Part shown: in pieces, positions 41,142 through 49,491 of the stretch | How positions within the stretch are numbered: position 1 is the stretch's first letter | How the letters are laid out: each line of letters begins with the position of its first letter | Source: Sphingomonas sp. PAMC 26621 | Lineage (GTDB): Bacteria; Pseudomonadota; Alphaproteobacteria; Sphingomonadales; Sphingomonadaceae | Direction: 5' to 3' | Length of the DNA stretch: 64,000 bases | NCBI RefSeq assembly: GCF_000251145.1 | Contig: NZ_AIDW01000019.1 | Coordinates: 1 to 64,000 of the forward strand | Notes under the pieces: generated by a model | Databases searched by the model: none | Seen by the model: only the letters and a program-made list of their open reading frames with translations | Told to the model about the DNA's origin: nothing | Position numbers and translations under genes: made by a program

Positions 41142-41296
41142 GCTCAACTCCTTGCGCGCAACAACATTCGATCCCCGATCGCCGCCGCAACGAACAATGC
41201 GACCAATCGCTCCGGAGGATGTTACAAAAGCGCGACAAAGCCGATCGCCGTCCCTATATGCGGGCTCGAAGCTCTACCCTCCCCCGAAGGGCGCCA

Positions 41297-42781
41297 ATGC
41301 TCACAACCAATCCGTTCGAAGCCCCCGAAAACGGGGACAAACTGCATGAAGAATGCGGTGTCTTTGGTATCTCCGGCGCGGCCGACGCCGCCCGGCTCGT
41401 TGCGCTGGGGCTCCACGCGCTCCAGCATCGCGGACAGGAAGCGGCTGGTATCACCAGCTTCGACGGTGCCGAATTCCATACCCACCGTGCGATGGGTCAC
41501 GTCGCTGGCAATTTCGACCGTGAGGACATCATGGTTCCGCTGCGCGGCACCGTCGCCTGCGGTCATGTGCGCTATTCCACCACCGGCGAGACCGCGCTCC
41601 GCAACGTCCAGCCGCTCTATGCCGACCTCGCCTCGGGCGGGTTCGCGATCGCGCATAACGGCAATATCTCGAACGCGATGCGGTTGCGCCGCGATCTCGT
41701 CCGGCGCGGCTCGATCTTCCAGTCGACCAGCGATACCGAGACGATCATCCATCTCGTCGCGACGTCTAACTACCGGACCGTCGTCGACAAGTTCATCGAT
41801 GCGCTCAAGCGCGTCGAAGGCGCCTATTCGCTGATCGTGATGACCCCCGAAGGCATGATCGCCTGCCGCGATCCGCTCGGCATTCGTCCGCTCGTGATGG
41901 GCCGGATCGAACAGTCGGACGGCAGCCAGGCGGTGATCTTCGCCTCCGAGACGGTCGCGCTCGACGTGGTCGGCGCGACCTTCGTCCGCTCGATCGATCC
42001 GGGCGAGCTGGTGATGGTCAAGGGCAGCGAGATCACCTCGCATCGCCCGTTCGCGCCCGTGTCTGCGCGCCCGTGCATCTTCGAATTCGTCTATTTCTCG
42101 CGCCCCGATTCGATCTCGGAGGACCGCAGCGTCTATACCGTCCGCAAGGCGATCGGCGCACAGCTCGCGATCGAAAGCCCGGTCGATGCCGACCTCGTCA
42201 TTCCGGTTCCCGATTCGGGCACCCCGGCGGCGCTGGGCTATGCGCAGCAATCGGGCATTCCGTTCGAACTCGGGATCATCCGCTCGCATTATGTCGGGCG
42301 TACCTTCATCCAGCCGGGCGACAAGGTTCGTCACCTCGGCGTCAAGCTCAAGCACAACGCCAATCGCGCGCTGATCGCGGGCAAGAAGATCGTGCTGATC
42401 GATGATTCGATCGTGCGCGGGACGACCAGCCTCAAGATCGTCGAGATGATGCGCGAAGCAGGCGCGGCCGAGGTCCACATGCGGATCGCGAGCCCGCCGA
42501 CGCGGCATTCGTGCTTCTACGGCGTCGACACGCCCGAGCGCGCCAAGCTGCTCGCCGCGACCAAGAACCTCGAGGAGATGGCGGCGTATATCAAGGCCGA
42601 CAGCCTCGCGTTCGTCTCGATCGACGGCCTGTACAAGGCACTCGGCGAGCCGCAGCGTAACGCGATCCGCCCGAGCCATTGCGATGCCTGCTTCACCGGG
42701 GACTATCCGACGACGCTGACCGACCAGGACGATGTTTCGTCGGTCGATCAGTTCGCGCTACTGGCCGAACGCGTCAGCTGA
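41297..42781 (+). CDS. purF: Amidophosphoribosyltransferase
   Basis: 494 residues. Ntn-glutaminase nucleophile is C20 in EECGVFGI; the 19 residues before it form a propeptide, as in B. subtilis-type enzymes. PRPP loop VLIDDSIVRGTTS lies near 365, and C-terminal cysteines (SHCDACFTGD) fit the 4Fe-4S form of the enzyme. First committed step of purine synthesis. The start ATG 41297 is chosen for the short propeptide and GAAGGG upstream. Followed 13 bp later by an SDR gene. Confidence 0.95.
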   Translation: MLTTNPFEAPENGDKLHEECGVFGISGAADAARLVALGLHALQHRGQEAAGITSFDGAEFHTHRAMGHVAGNFDREDIMVPLRGTVACGHVRYSTTGETALRNVQPLYADLASGGFAIAHNGNISNAMRLRRDLVRRGSIFQSTSDTETIIHLVATSNYRTVVDKFIDALKRVEGAYSLIVMTPEGMIACRDPLGIRPLVMGRIEQSDGSQAVIFASETVALDVVGATFVRSIDPGELVMVKGSEITSHRPFAPVSARPCIFEFVYFSRPDSISEDRSVYTVRKAIGAQLAIESPVDADLVIPVPDSGTPAALGYAQQSGIPFELGIIRSHYVGRTFIQPGDKVRHLGVKLKHNANRALIAGKKIVLIDDSIVRGTTSLKIVEMMREAGAAEVHMRIASPPTRHSCFYGVDTPERAKLLAATKNLEEMAAYIKADSLAFVSIDGLYKALGEPQRNAIRPSHCDACFTGDYPTTLTDQDDVSSVDQFALLAERVS

Positions 42782-42794
42782 GGATCGCAAGACG

Positions 42795-43511
42795 ATGACT
42801 GATGGGAACCGCCCGCTCGCCGACCGGGTCGCGCTCGTTACCGGTGCCTCCAAGGGCATCGGTGCCGCGACTGCCATCGCACTTGGCGCAGCGGGGGCGC
42901 ATGTCGTCCTCACCGCCCGGACTAGCGCCGGCCTCGAGAGCGTCGAGAATGCGATCTTCGATGCGGGCGGGTCGGCGACGATCGCGCCGCTCGACCTGAC
43001 GCAGGCGGAGGCGATCGCGCGGCTGGGTTCGGCAATCGGCGAACGCTGGCCCGCGCTCGACATTATCGTGCTCAACGCAGCGATGCTCGGGACACTGGCA
43101 CCCGTGCCCGCAATCGACCCCAAGGAAATGGCGAACGTCCTGACGCTCAACGTCAGCGCGCAAGCGGCCTTGATCGCGGCGTTCGATCCGATGCTGCGCA
43201 AGTCGAGCCACGCGCGCGTGATCGGCATCACCTCGAGCGTCGGGCGCAAGCCGCGGGCGTATTGGGGGCTTTACGGCGCGTCCAAGGCGGCGTTCGAGAC
43301 GATTGTATCGGCATACGGCGACGAAATGGAGCGGATCAGCAATATCCGCACCGCGATCCTCGACCCCGGCGCGACCCGCACCGACATGCGCCGCCGCGCC
43401 TATCCGGGCGAGGAACCCAAGTCGGTCAAGGAACCGAGCGTAGTGGCGGAGCGGATCGTCGCGCTGCTGACCGAGGATTTCGCAACGGGGCATTTCGAAC
43501 GCTTCGGGTGA
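42795..43511 (+). CDS. Short-chain dehydrogenase/reductase
   Basis: 238 residues: TGASKGIGAA (~16), a variant LNAA at the NNAG position, catalytic Ser in ITSSVG, and YGASK (~157). A classical SDR with probable NADP preference (TARTS after beta2). Substrate unknown. It follows purF by 13 bp, a pairing seen in sphingomonads, so co-transcription is likely without a clear metabolic link. Confidence 0.87.
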   Translation: MTDGNRPLADRVALVTGASKGIGAATAIALGAAGAHVVLTARTSAGLESVENAIFDAGGSATIAPLDLTQAEAIARLGSAIGERWPALDIIVLNAAMLGTLAPVPAIDPKEMANVLTLNVSAQAALIAAFDPMLRKSSHARVIGITSSVGRKPRAYWGLYGASKAAFETIVSAYGDEMERISNIRTAILDPGATRTDMRRRAYPGEEPKSVKEPSVVAERIVALLTEDFATGHFERFG

Positions 43512-43538
43512 CGGCTTTCGTCGCTGGGCCACCTTCAG

Positions 43539-43568
43539 CCGTCATTCCCGCCTTTGCGGGAATGACGG
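43539..43568. terminator. Strong hairpin after the purF-SDR pair
   Basis: 13-bp perfect stem CCGTCATTCCCGC / GCGGGAATGACGG with a 4-nt loop CTTT. It is the compact form of the 37379-37471 repeat and probably ends the purF transcript, although no U-tract follows (GTAGTAGCG). Confidence 0.55.
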
Positions 43569-43599
43569 TAGTAGCGGATGGTACGAGCTTGATCGCTCG

Positions 43600-43693
43600 C
43601 TGATACGCCGCTAAGGCAACCCCACTCGCATGGACCCGGTGCAAATCCGGGTGGCTCTTCCAGCCGCCGATCCGCTGGATAACAGAACACATG
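43600..43693 (+). ncRNA. Candidate cis-regulatory structured leader of the SulP gene
   Basis: Between the hairpin at 43568 and the SulP start lies a leader with two helices: ACCCGG / CCGGGT (43634-43652, loop TGCAAAT) and TCCAGC / GCTGGA (43659-43679). CCAC (43622-43625) can pair with GTGG (43651-43654) in competition with the first helix, as in switching leaders. GGCAACC (43615-43621) and GGTGCAAATCC (43638-43648) recall core stretches of SAM-I/SAM-IV riboswitches, and the latter also cobalamin riboswitches. Full consensus for either is not met. The reported alphaproteobacterial sul1 motif occupies this genomic setting, but its consensus could not be compared here. Confidence 0.5.
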
Positions 43694-43753
43694 GATAGCG
43701 ACGTCACCGACCTCGCAAGCGGTCCGGTGCCATGTGCCTGCGTTTGGTATCTC

Positions 43754-45235
43754 ATGACATTTTCAACTTTTCGAACCCAATGGTTCTCCTCGTTTGCCGA
43801 CGTGCGGCGCGAGACGCTGGCCGGCGTCGTCGTCGCGCTCGCGCTCATTCCCGAAGCAATCGGCTTCTCGATCATCTCGGGCGTCGATCCGCAGGTCGGG
43901 CTGTACGCCTCGGTCGCGATCGCAATCGTCATCTCCTTCATCGGCGGTCGTTCCGCGATGATCTCGGCCGCGACCGCGGCGGTCGCGGTGGTGGTGACGC
44001 CGCTGGTGCGCGATCACGGCGTACCGTATCTTTTCGCCGCGACCATCCTGATGGGCGTGTTCCAGATCCTCGCGGCGGTGCTGCGGCTCGACCTGGTGAT
44101 GCAGTTCGTTTCCCGCTCGGTGATAACGGGGTTCGTCAACGCGTTGGCAATCCTCATTTTCATGGCTCAGTTGCCGCAACTGACGGGAGTGACCTGGCAT
44201 AGCTTCGCGCTGGTCGCGGGCGGTCTGGCGATCATCTATCTGCTGCCGCGCCTCACCAAGGCGGTGCCCTCCCCGCTGGTCGCGATCGTCGTGCTCGCGG
44301 TGATCAGCATTGCGCTCGCGCTGCCGGTGCGCACCGTCGGCGACATGGGGCGCCTGCCTTCCGGGCTGCCGTCCTTCGCGCTGCCGCAGGTTCCGCTGAC
44401 GTGGGAGACGCTGCGGATCATCCTGCCCTATTCGCTGACGATGGCGGCGGTCGGGCTGCTCGAATCGCTGCTCACCGCGCAGATCGTCGACGACATGACC
44501 GACACCGAAAGCAACAAGCGCCGCGAATGCGCGGGCCAGGGCGGCGCGAACATCGTCGCCGCGCTGGTCGGCGGGATGGGCGGGTGCGCGATGATCGGCC
44601 AATCGGTGATCAACGTGACCTCGGGCGGTCGCAAGCGGCTGTCGACTTTCATCGCCGGCGCGTTCCTGCTGTTCCTGCTCGCGGTAGCCGGCCCTGTGGT
44701 CGGGCGGATCCCGATGCCGGCGCTGGTCGCGGTGATGATCATGGTTTCGATCGGGACGTTCAGCTGGAATTCGATCCGCAACCTCCGCCGGCATCCGCCG
44801 ACGTCCTCCGCGGTGATGCTGGTGACGGTCGCGGTCGTCGTCGCGACACATGATCTCGCGCAGGGCGTGCTCGCGGGGGTGCTGCTGTCGGGCATCTTCT
44901 TCGCGGGCAAGGTCCGGCGGATGGTGTCCGTCGCGCGCACGACGGGCGCGGACGGTGTGATCTACCGGGTCAGCGGGCAGGTCTTCTTTGCCTCGGTCGA
45001 CCGCGTCACGAAGGCCTTCTTGCCCGAGCAGGGCGCGCCGGTGACGATCGACGTAAGCGACGCGCACTTCTGGGACATTTCGGGGGTCGGCGCGCTCGAC
45101 AAGATCATCGCCCGGTTGCGGCGGGACGGGTCGGCGGTCGAGGTGATCGGCTATAATCGCGCGAGCGCCGATCTCGTCGATCGCTATGCCTTGCACGACA
45201 AGACCGGCTTCGAGCTTGGCGTGGTGCCGCACTGA
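43754..45235 (+). CDS. SulP-family anion (sulfate/bicarbonate) transporter with STAS domain
   Basis: 493 residues: about ten to twelve TM helices (starting LAGVVVALALIPEAIGFSII), the SulP signature around GLYASVAIAIV, and a C-terminal STAS domain (about 395-480: PVTIDVSDAHFWDISGVGAL). Transports sulfate, bicarbonate or another anion. Start ATG 43754 fits family N-termini; an in-frame ATG at 43691 would add 21 residues. Neither has a strong ribosome site, which fits control through the structured leader. Charged residues in the TM region were not used to pick a substrate. Confidence 0.88.
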   Translation: MTFSTFRTQWFSSFADVRRETLAGVVVALALIPEAIGFSIISGVDPQVGLYASVAIAIVISFIGGRSAMISAATAAVAVVVTPLVRDHGVPYLFAATILMGVFQILAAVLRLDLVMQFVSRSVITGFVNALAILIFMAQLPQLTGVTWHSFALVAGGLAIIYLLPRLTKAVPSPLVAIVVLAVISIALALPVRTVGDMGRLPSGLPSFALPQVPLTWETLRIILPYSLTMAAVGLLESLLTAQIVDDMTDTESNKRRECAGQGGANIVAALVGGMGGCAMIGQSVINVTSGGRKRLSTFIAGAFLLFLLAVAGPVVGRIPMPALVAVMIMVSIGTFSWNSIRNLRRHPPTSSAVMLVTVAVVVATHDLAQGVLAGVLLSGIFFAGKVRRMVSVARTTGADGVIYRVSGQVFFASVDRVTKAFLPEQGAPVTIDVSDAHFWDISGVGALDKIIARLRRDGSAVEVIGYNRASADLVDRYALHDKTGFELGVVPH

Positions 45236-45263
45236 TGGCGGTCGATGTGCCGGGTTGATCGCG

Positions 45264-45292
45264 ACCGTTCGTTTCGAGCGTGACCGAGAAAC
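45264..45292. repeat. Solo arm of intergenic repeat family A
   Basis: ACCGTTCGTTTCGAGCG followed by TGACCGAGAAACC closely matches the left arm of the inverted repeat at 31283-31352, without the partner arm. It lies in the 104-bp convergent gap between the SulP and cfa genes. Confidence 0.6.
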
Positions 45293-45339
45293 CCGGCGCA
45301 GCGTGGGTGTCGCGTTTCCGCGCACCTTCCGGCTAGCCG

Positions 45340-46533
45340 TCAGACCTTTACCAGCGTGACCTGCGCGACGTCGATCCCCTGCCCGCGGAACCCGCCTTCG
45401 CAGTACATCAGATAATAGCGCCACAAGGCGATGAACTTACTGTCGAACTTCGCCGGAAGACGCCCAGTAGCCGCTGCTTCGTCGAACGCGACACGCCACC
45501 GGCGCAGCGTCTCGGCATAGTGCAGCCCGAAGCTGCGGTTGTCGCGCCACGCGAGCCCATGCGTCTCGGCGAGTGCGCGGAAGCGGCTTTGCGACAACAG
45601 CATCCCGCCGGGGAAGACGAACCGCTGGATGAAATCGACGTTCGCGGCATAGGCCTCGAAGATCGCGTCATCGATCGTGATATACTGGATCGCCGCACGC
45701 CCGCCGGGCTTGAGCGCGCGCGCGATGGCGGCGAGATACGTCCCCCAATAGTCCTGTCCGACCGCCTCGACCATCTCGATGCTGGCGATACCGTCATACT
45801 GGCCGGAGACGTCGCGATAATCGGTGCGCGAGACGGTCACGCCCGACAGGCCGGCATCCGCGATCCGGTCGTTGACCGCGCGTTCCTGTTCGCTCGACAG
45901 CGTGATCGCCTCGACCCGCACTCCGCGCCACGCCGCCGCCTCGGCAAAGCCACCCCAGCCGCAGCCGATCTCGAGCACGGTCTGCCCGGGCGCCAACTCC
46001 AGCCGATCGAGGATCGCATCGTTCTTGCGCGCCTGTGCCGCCGTCAGGTCCTCGGTCGTCATCGCCGCTTCGTCGAACAAAGCGGCCGAGTACATCATGC
46101 TCGGATCAAGCCACAGGCTGTAGAAGTCGTTACCCAGATCGTAGTGGAAATGGATGTTGCGCCGGGACCCCGCGCGCGAGTTGCGGCGCAGGCCGTTGCG
46201 CCAGCCGCGCAGCATGCGGATCATTCCACCCGACCGCGCCGTCCCACCCAAAGAGCGCCGGTTGCGCATGAACAGCTCGAACAGCACGGTCGGGTCGGGA
46301 CTGGTCCACTCACCCCTGGACCAGGCGACGTACCAGCCCGCCGAGCCCCCGGTCACCAGCCGCACCAACGCACGCCAGCGGCGCAGGTCGACCACCGCTG
46401 CGGGTCCGGGCGCCCGCCCGCCGAGCAGCCGCTTGCCCCCGCCCGGCAAGGTTGCCGCGAGCGATCCCTCGACCAGACCGGAATCGATCCGGTCGAGCAC
46501 GGCGTTGAACGATTTTACGAATACCCCAAACAT
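45340..46533 (-). CDS. cfa: Cyclopropane-fatty-acyl-phospholipid synthase family methyltransferase
   Basis: 397 residues. CFA features: FHYDLGNDFYSLWLDPSMMY (~127), SAM-binding VLEIGCGWGGFAEAA (~185), SIEMVEAVGQDYW (~255), and QYITIDD. It methylenates unsaturated acyl chains in membrane phospholipids using SAM, or may be a related lipid methyltransferase. The N-terminal 100 residues carry the small lipid-binding domain. Follows phrB by 40 bp on the same strand; such CFA-like genes often neighbour photolyase genes. Confidence 0.88.
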   Translation of the reverse strand: MFGVFVKSFNAVLDRIDSGLVEGSLAATLPGGGKRLLGGRAPGPAAVVDLRRWRALVRLVTGGSAGWYVAWSRGEWTSPDPTVLFELFMRNRRSLGGTARSGGMIRMLRGWRNGLRRNSRAGSRRNIHFHYDLGNDFYSLWLDPSMMYSAALFDEAAMTTEDLTAAQARKNDAILDRLELAPGQTVLEIGCGWGGFAEAAAWRGVRVEAITLSSEQERAVNDRIADAGLSGVTVSRTDYRDVSGQYDGIASIEMVEAVGQDYWGTYLAAIARALKPGGRAAIQYITIDDAIFEAYAANVDFIQRFVFPGGMLLSQSRFRALAETHGLAWRDNRSFGLHYAETLRRWRVAFDEAAATGRLPAKFDSKFIALWRYYLMYCEGGFRGQGIDVAQVTLVKV

Positions 46534-46573
46534 CGCGCCCCCCTCGCATTCCGGGGCGTGGTTGCCAACCCGC

Positions 46574-47949
46574 TCAGCGCACCTGTTTCACCGCCTGCAA
46601 CGCGCGCTCGCGCGCCTCGCGGTGGCCGATGATCTTGGGCGGATAAGCCTTGGGGCGGCACCCGGCCTCCTCGGGGTCGTGGATCGCGTCGCCCTTCACG
46701 TCGGCGAGCTCGGGCACCCAGTGGCGGATGTACGCGGCCGCGTCGAACTTGGGCGACTGGACCAGTGGCGCCATGATCCGGACGAACATGTTCGAATCGA
46801 TTCCGGTGCCCGCGGTCCATTGCCAGTTGACCGAGTTGGACCCGTAATCGCCATCGACCAGGCAATCCCAGAACCACCGCTCGCCTTCGCGCCAGTCGAT
46901 CAGCAGATGCTTGATCAGGAAGCTCGCGGTGATCATGCGGACGCGGTTGTGCATCCAGCCGGTCTTCCAGAGCTGGCGCATCCCGGCGTCGACGATCGGA
47001 TAACCGGTGCGGCCCTGCTGCCACGACTTGAGGTCAGCATCGGCATCCTCGCCGCTGCGCCACGGCATCGCGTCATATTCTCGCGGGCGTTCTTCGAGCC
47101 ATACTCCGGATATTGCAGGATGACGTTCTGCGCATAGTCGCGCCAGCCGATTTCGCTCAGGAAGACATCGACCGATCCGCCGACGTCGGCAACGGCGTGC
47201 CACACCTGCGCCGCCGAGAGCTCGCCGAAGTGGAGATGCGGCGACAGGCGCGAGCTGCCCTCTTCCGACGGCAGGTTGCGGGTCTCGTCGTATTTGGCGG
47301 CATGACTTTTGAAGGCGTCGAGGCGGTCGTGCGCGGCGTTCTCGCCCGGGGTCCAGTCGTCTGCGAAGCCTGTCGACCAATCGGGCTTGCTCGGTAGCAG
47401 GCCCCAGTCCGCGAGTTTGTCGCTCTTTGGCCAATTGGACGGCGACGGGATCTTGGCGGGTTTGTGGATCGGCTCGGGGGGCGGCATGTGTTGCTTCAGC
47501 GCGCGCCAGAACGGGGTGTAGATCTTGTACTGGCCGCCGGTGCCGGTCGTGATCGACCCGGGAGGCGCGAGGTAGTTGCCATGGTGGCAGACGAGGTCGA
47601 GGTGCTTGGCGACCGCGCGTTCGGCATTGCGCCACCAGGGTTCGAAGTGGCGGATGCAATGGACCTGCGTCGCGCCGGTTTCCTCGGCGAGTTCGCGGAG
47701 CACTTGGTCGCATGTGCCGCGGCGGAGGATGAGGCGCGAGCCCTTCTCGCGGAACGCCGCATCGAGGCTTTCGAGGCTGTTGTGCAGCCACCAGCGCGAG
47801 GCACCGCCCATAGCATATTTTTTCGGGGTGTCGTCGTCGAGGATGTAGACCGGGATCACCGCGCCTTCGTTGATCGCGGCAAGGAGAGCGGGCTGGTCGG
47901 CCAGGCGGAGGTCTCGGCGGAGCCAGAGGAGCGAAACGGTGTCGCTCAC
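46574..47949 (-). pseudogene. phrB: Deoxyribodipyrimidine photolyase, split by a 1-nt frameshift
   Basis: The N-terminal half (GTG 47949; antenna-domain start SLLWLRRDLRLADQPALL) and the C-terminal half (KSWQQGRTGYPIVDAGMRQL, TGWMHNRVRMITASFLIK) are in different frames. They rejoin if one G is added between plus-strand 47080 and 47081, turning GCGAGAATATGAC into an expected GAG-GAA-TAT-GAC and restoring QYPEYGSKNAREEYDAMPWR. The whole span is 1376 nt, one short of 459 codons. The repaired 458-residue product has typical class I CPD photolyase length and FAD-site residues. It is either a recent pseudogene or a sequencing error. The GxxExxY cassette lies just upstream. Confidence 0.85.
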
Positions 47950-47979
47950 TTCGAGTCAGCCAGCGAAGCAGAAGGGTGA

Positions 47980-48006
47980 CTCGCACAAAGCCACAAAGGC
48001 ACGAAG
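47980..48006. repeat. Left arm of inverted repeat around the GxxExxY gene
   Basis: 27 nt matching the arm at 48424-48450 in inverted orientation with a single mismatch; its inner end is GGCACGAAG. It lies 31 bp upstream of the phrB start, so it may occupy phrB's former promoter region. The same family forms the hairpins at 58774 and 58969. Confidence 0.8.
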
Positions 48007-48013
48007 CAGGGGA

Positions 48014-48412
48014 TCATGGATACGGACTTACATAATCGTTGATGAGCCGCCTCACGCCATCCTTGAATGTCGGTGCTCCGAAATTCATCAGCAGGCCCAG
48101 CGGCAGGTCCATCAACCTGAGGTAGGTTAGAACCTGCTTAGCGTGGACAGGGGAATATCGTTCCGTGGATTTCAGTTCGATCAACAACATTCCTTCGACG
48201 AGAATGTCTGCCCGGAACCCCTCCTCGAAATGCAACCCGTTGAACCGGATGGGGATCGGCCGCTGCCGTTCCACCGCCAGCCCTCGGTCCGTCAGGCTGG
48301 ACGCAAGACAGACTTCATACACCGACTCAAGGAGTCCCGGCCCAAGCGCTTGATGCAGCTTGAAGCCACAGTCGACCGAGATCCGGGCAATATCCTCCAG
48401 CGCGCCGCGCAT
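48014..48412 (-). CDS. GxxExxY family protein (PD-(D/E)XK nuclease-like)
   Basis: 132 residues carrying the family motif GPGLLESVYE (~24-33) and a nuclease-fold-like core: RADILVEGMLLIELKS (~68-83), with D and ExK spaced as in PD-(D/E)XK enzymes, then AKQVLTYLRL. The family is widespread and uncharacterised. The gene sits inside a pair of inverted repeats (47980-48006 and 48424-48459). AGAAGGGTG at 48417-48425 serves as its ribosome site and abuts the right arm, so the repeat forms its 5' leader. Catalytic activity is inferred from the motif only. Confidence 0.8.
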   Translation of the reverse strand: MRGALEDIARISVDCGFKLHQALGPGLLESVYEVCLASSLTDRGLAVERQRPIPIRFNGLHFEEGFRADILVEGMLLIELKSTERYSPVHAKQVLTYLRLMDLPLGLLMNFGAPTFKDGVRRLINDYVSPYP

Positions 48413-48423
48413 CTATCACCCTT

Positions 48424-48459
48424 CTTCGTGCCTTTGTGGCTTCGTGCGAGATCCTCTTA
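48424..48459. repeat. Right arm of inverted repeat around the GxxExxY gene
   Basis: Arm with CTTCGTGCCTTTGTGGCTTC (48424-48443) extending through GATCCTCTT to 48459; the extension is shared with the hairpin at 58969. Its outer edge runs into the TAA stop of korB (48457-48459, read on the minus strand), so the element abuts the oxidoreductase gene. Confidence 0.8.
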
Positions 48460-49491
48460 CTCGACTCGCGGTTCCTTCTCCACCTGCCAAGTCTGCCCCT
48501 GCGATAGCAGCTTCTGCAGGTCGGGCGTCTTGCCCTTCGCCGCTTCCGCATTCTGCGTCACGACAGCACTCTCGAACGTCGGACGCGGATCGTCAAACAG
48601 CACGCCAAGCGCCATCGGGAACGTCCCGAAGGGCATCTCGACCAGCATGTGCGCGAGCCCACGGTTGGTCTGGTCATGCACGATCACGCCAGCCGCCGCC
48701 CAGTCGCCGTCGACCACGTCGACGACCTTGAGCACCAGCCGCTCCATATCCATTGCCAGCCCCTTGGTGCCGGCCTCGAACAGCAGCGGCTTGCCATGCT
48801 CAACCCAGAGCTGGTTTGCGCCCGCGTTCTTCTTCTCGGTGAAGGGCGCGAAGACGTCGTCGTTGTAGACGATGCAGTTCTGGAAGATCTCGACGAACCC
48901 GGTGCCCTTGTGCGCATGTGCTGCCTTCAGGACGCCGACGAGATTCTTGTGGATGTCGATCGCGCGCGCGATAAAGCGGCCGCCTGCACCGAGCGCGAAG
49001 GCGCAGGGGTTGGCGGGGGTGTCGACCGAGCCGAACGGAGTCGACGGCGTACGCGTGCCGACCCGCGACGTCGGGGAGTACTGCCCCTTGGTCAGGCCGT
49101 AGATCTCGTTGTTGAACAGCAGGACCTGGCAATCGAGATTGCGACGGATCAGGTGCATCGTGTGGTTGCCGCCGATCGACAGCGCATCGCCGTCGCCGGT
49201 GATGATCCACACATCGAGATCGGGGTTCGCCAGCTTGACACCGGTTGCCACCGCCGGCGCACGACCGTGGATCGTGTGGAAGCCGTAGGTTTCCATATAA
49301 TACGGGAAACGCGATGAGCAGCCGATGCCACTGACGAACACGGTGTTTTCCGGACGCGCGCCAATTTCGGGCATCGTACGCTGGACCGCCTTGAGCACTG
49401 CGTAATCGCCGCAGCCCGGGCACCAGCGGACTTCCTGATCGGTTTCCCAGTCCTTCGGCGTGGTCTTGGCGATGGGGGTCATGTCGTTCAT
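48457..49491 (-). CDS. korB: 2-oxoacid:ferredoxin oxidoreductase beta subunit (TPP-binding)
   Basis: 344 residues. Fe-S/TPP motifs: WCPGCGDYAV (C24, C27), GIGCSSRFPYY (~59), TPP-binding GDGDALSIGGNH (~100) and NNEIYGLTKGQ. With the alpha subunit it oxidatively decarboxylates 2-oxoglutarate (KorAB type) and reduces ferredoxin. Start overlaps the alpha stop by 4 bp. Its final codons abut the repeat arm at 48424-48459. Confidence 0.9.
   Translation of the reverse strand: MNDMTPIAKTTPKDWETDQEVRWCPGCGDYAVLKAVQRTMPEIGARPENTVFVSGIGCSSRFPYYMETYGFHTIHGRAPAVATGVKLANPDLDVWIITGDGDALSIGGNHTMHLIRRNLDCQVLLFNNEIYGLTKGQYSPTSRVGTRTPSTPFGSVDTPANPCAFALGAGGRFIARAIDIHKNLVGVLKAAHAHKGTGFVEIFQNCIVYNDDVFAPFTEKKNAGANQLWVEHGKPLLFEAGTKGLAMDMERLVLKVVDVVDGDWAAAGVIVHDQTNRGLAHMLVEMPFGTFPMALGVLFDDPRPTFESAVVTQNAEAAKGKTPDLQKLLSQGQTWQVEKEPRVE

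Noticed and set aside
43600..43693. Firm call of a SAM-I or cobalamin riboswitch
   Set aside because: Only short core-like strings match; the multi-helix architecture and the B12 box are missing.
47071..47100. Programmed ribosomal frameshift in phrB
   Set aside because: No slippery heptamer or stimulatory structure at the junction; photolyases are not known to use frameshifting.
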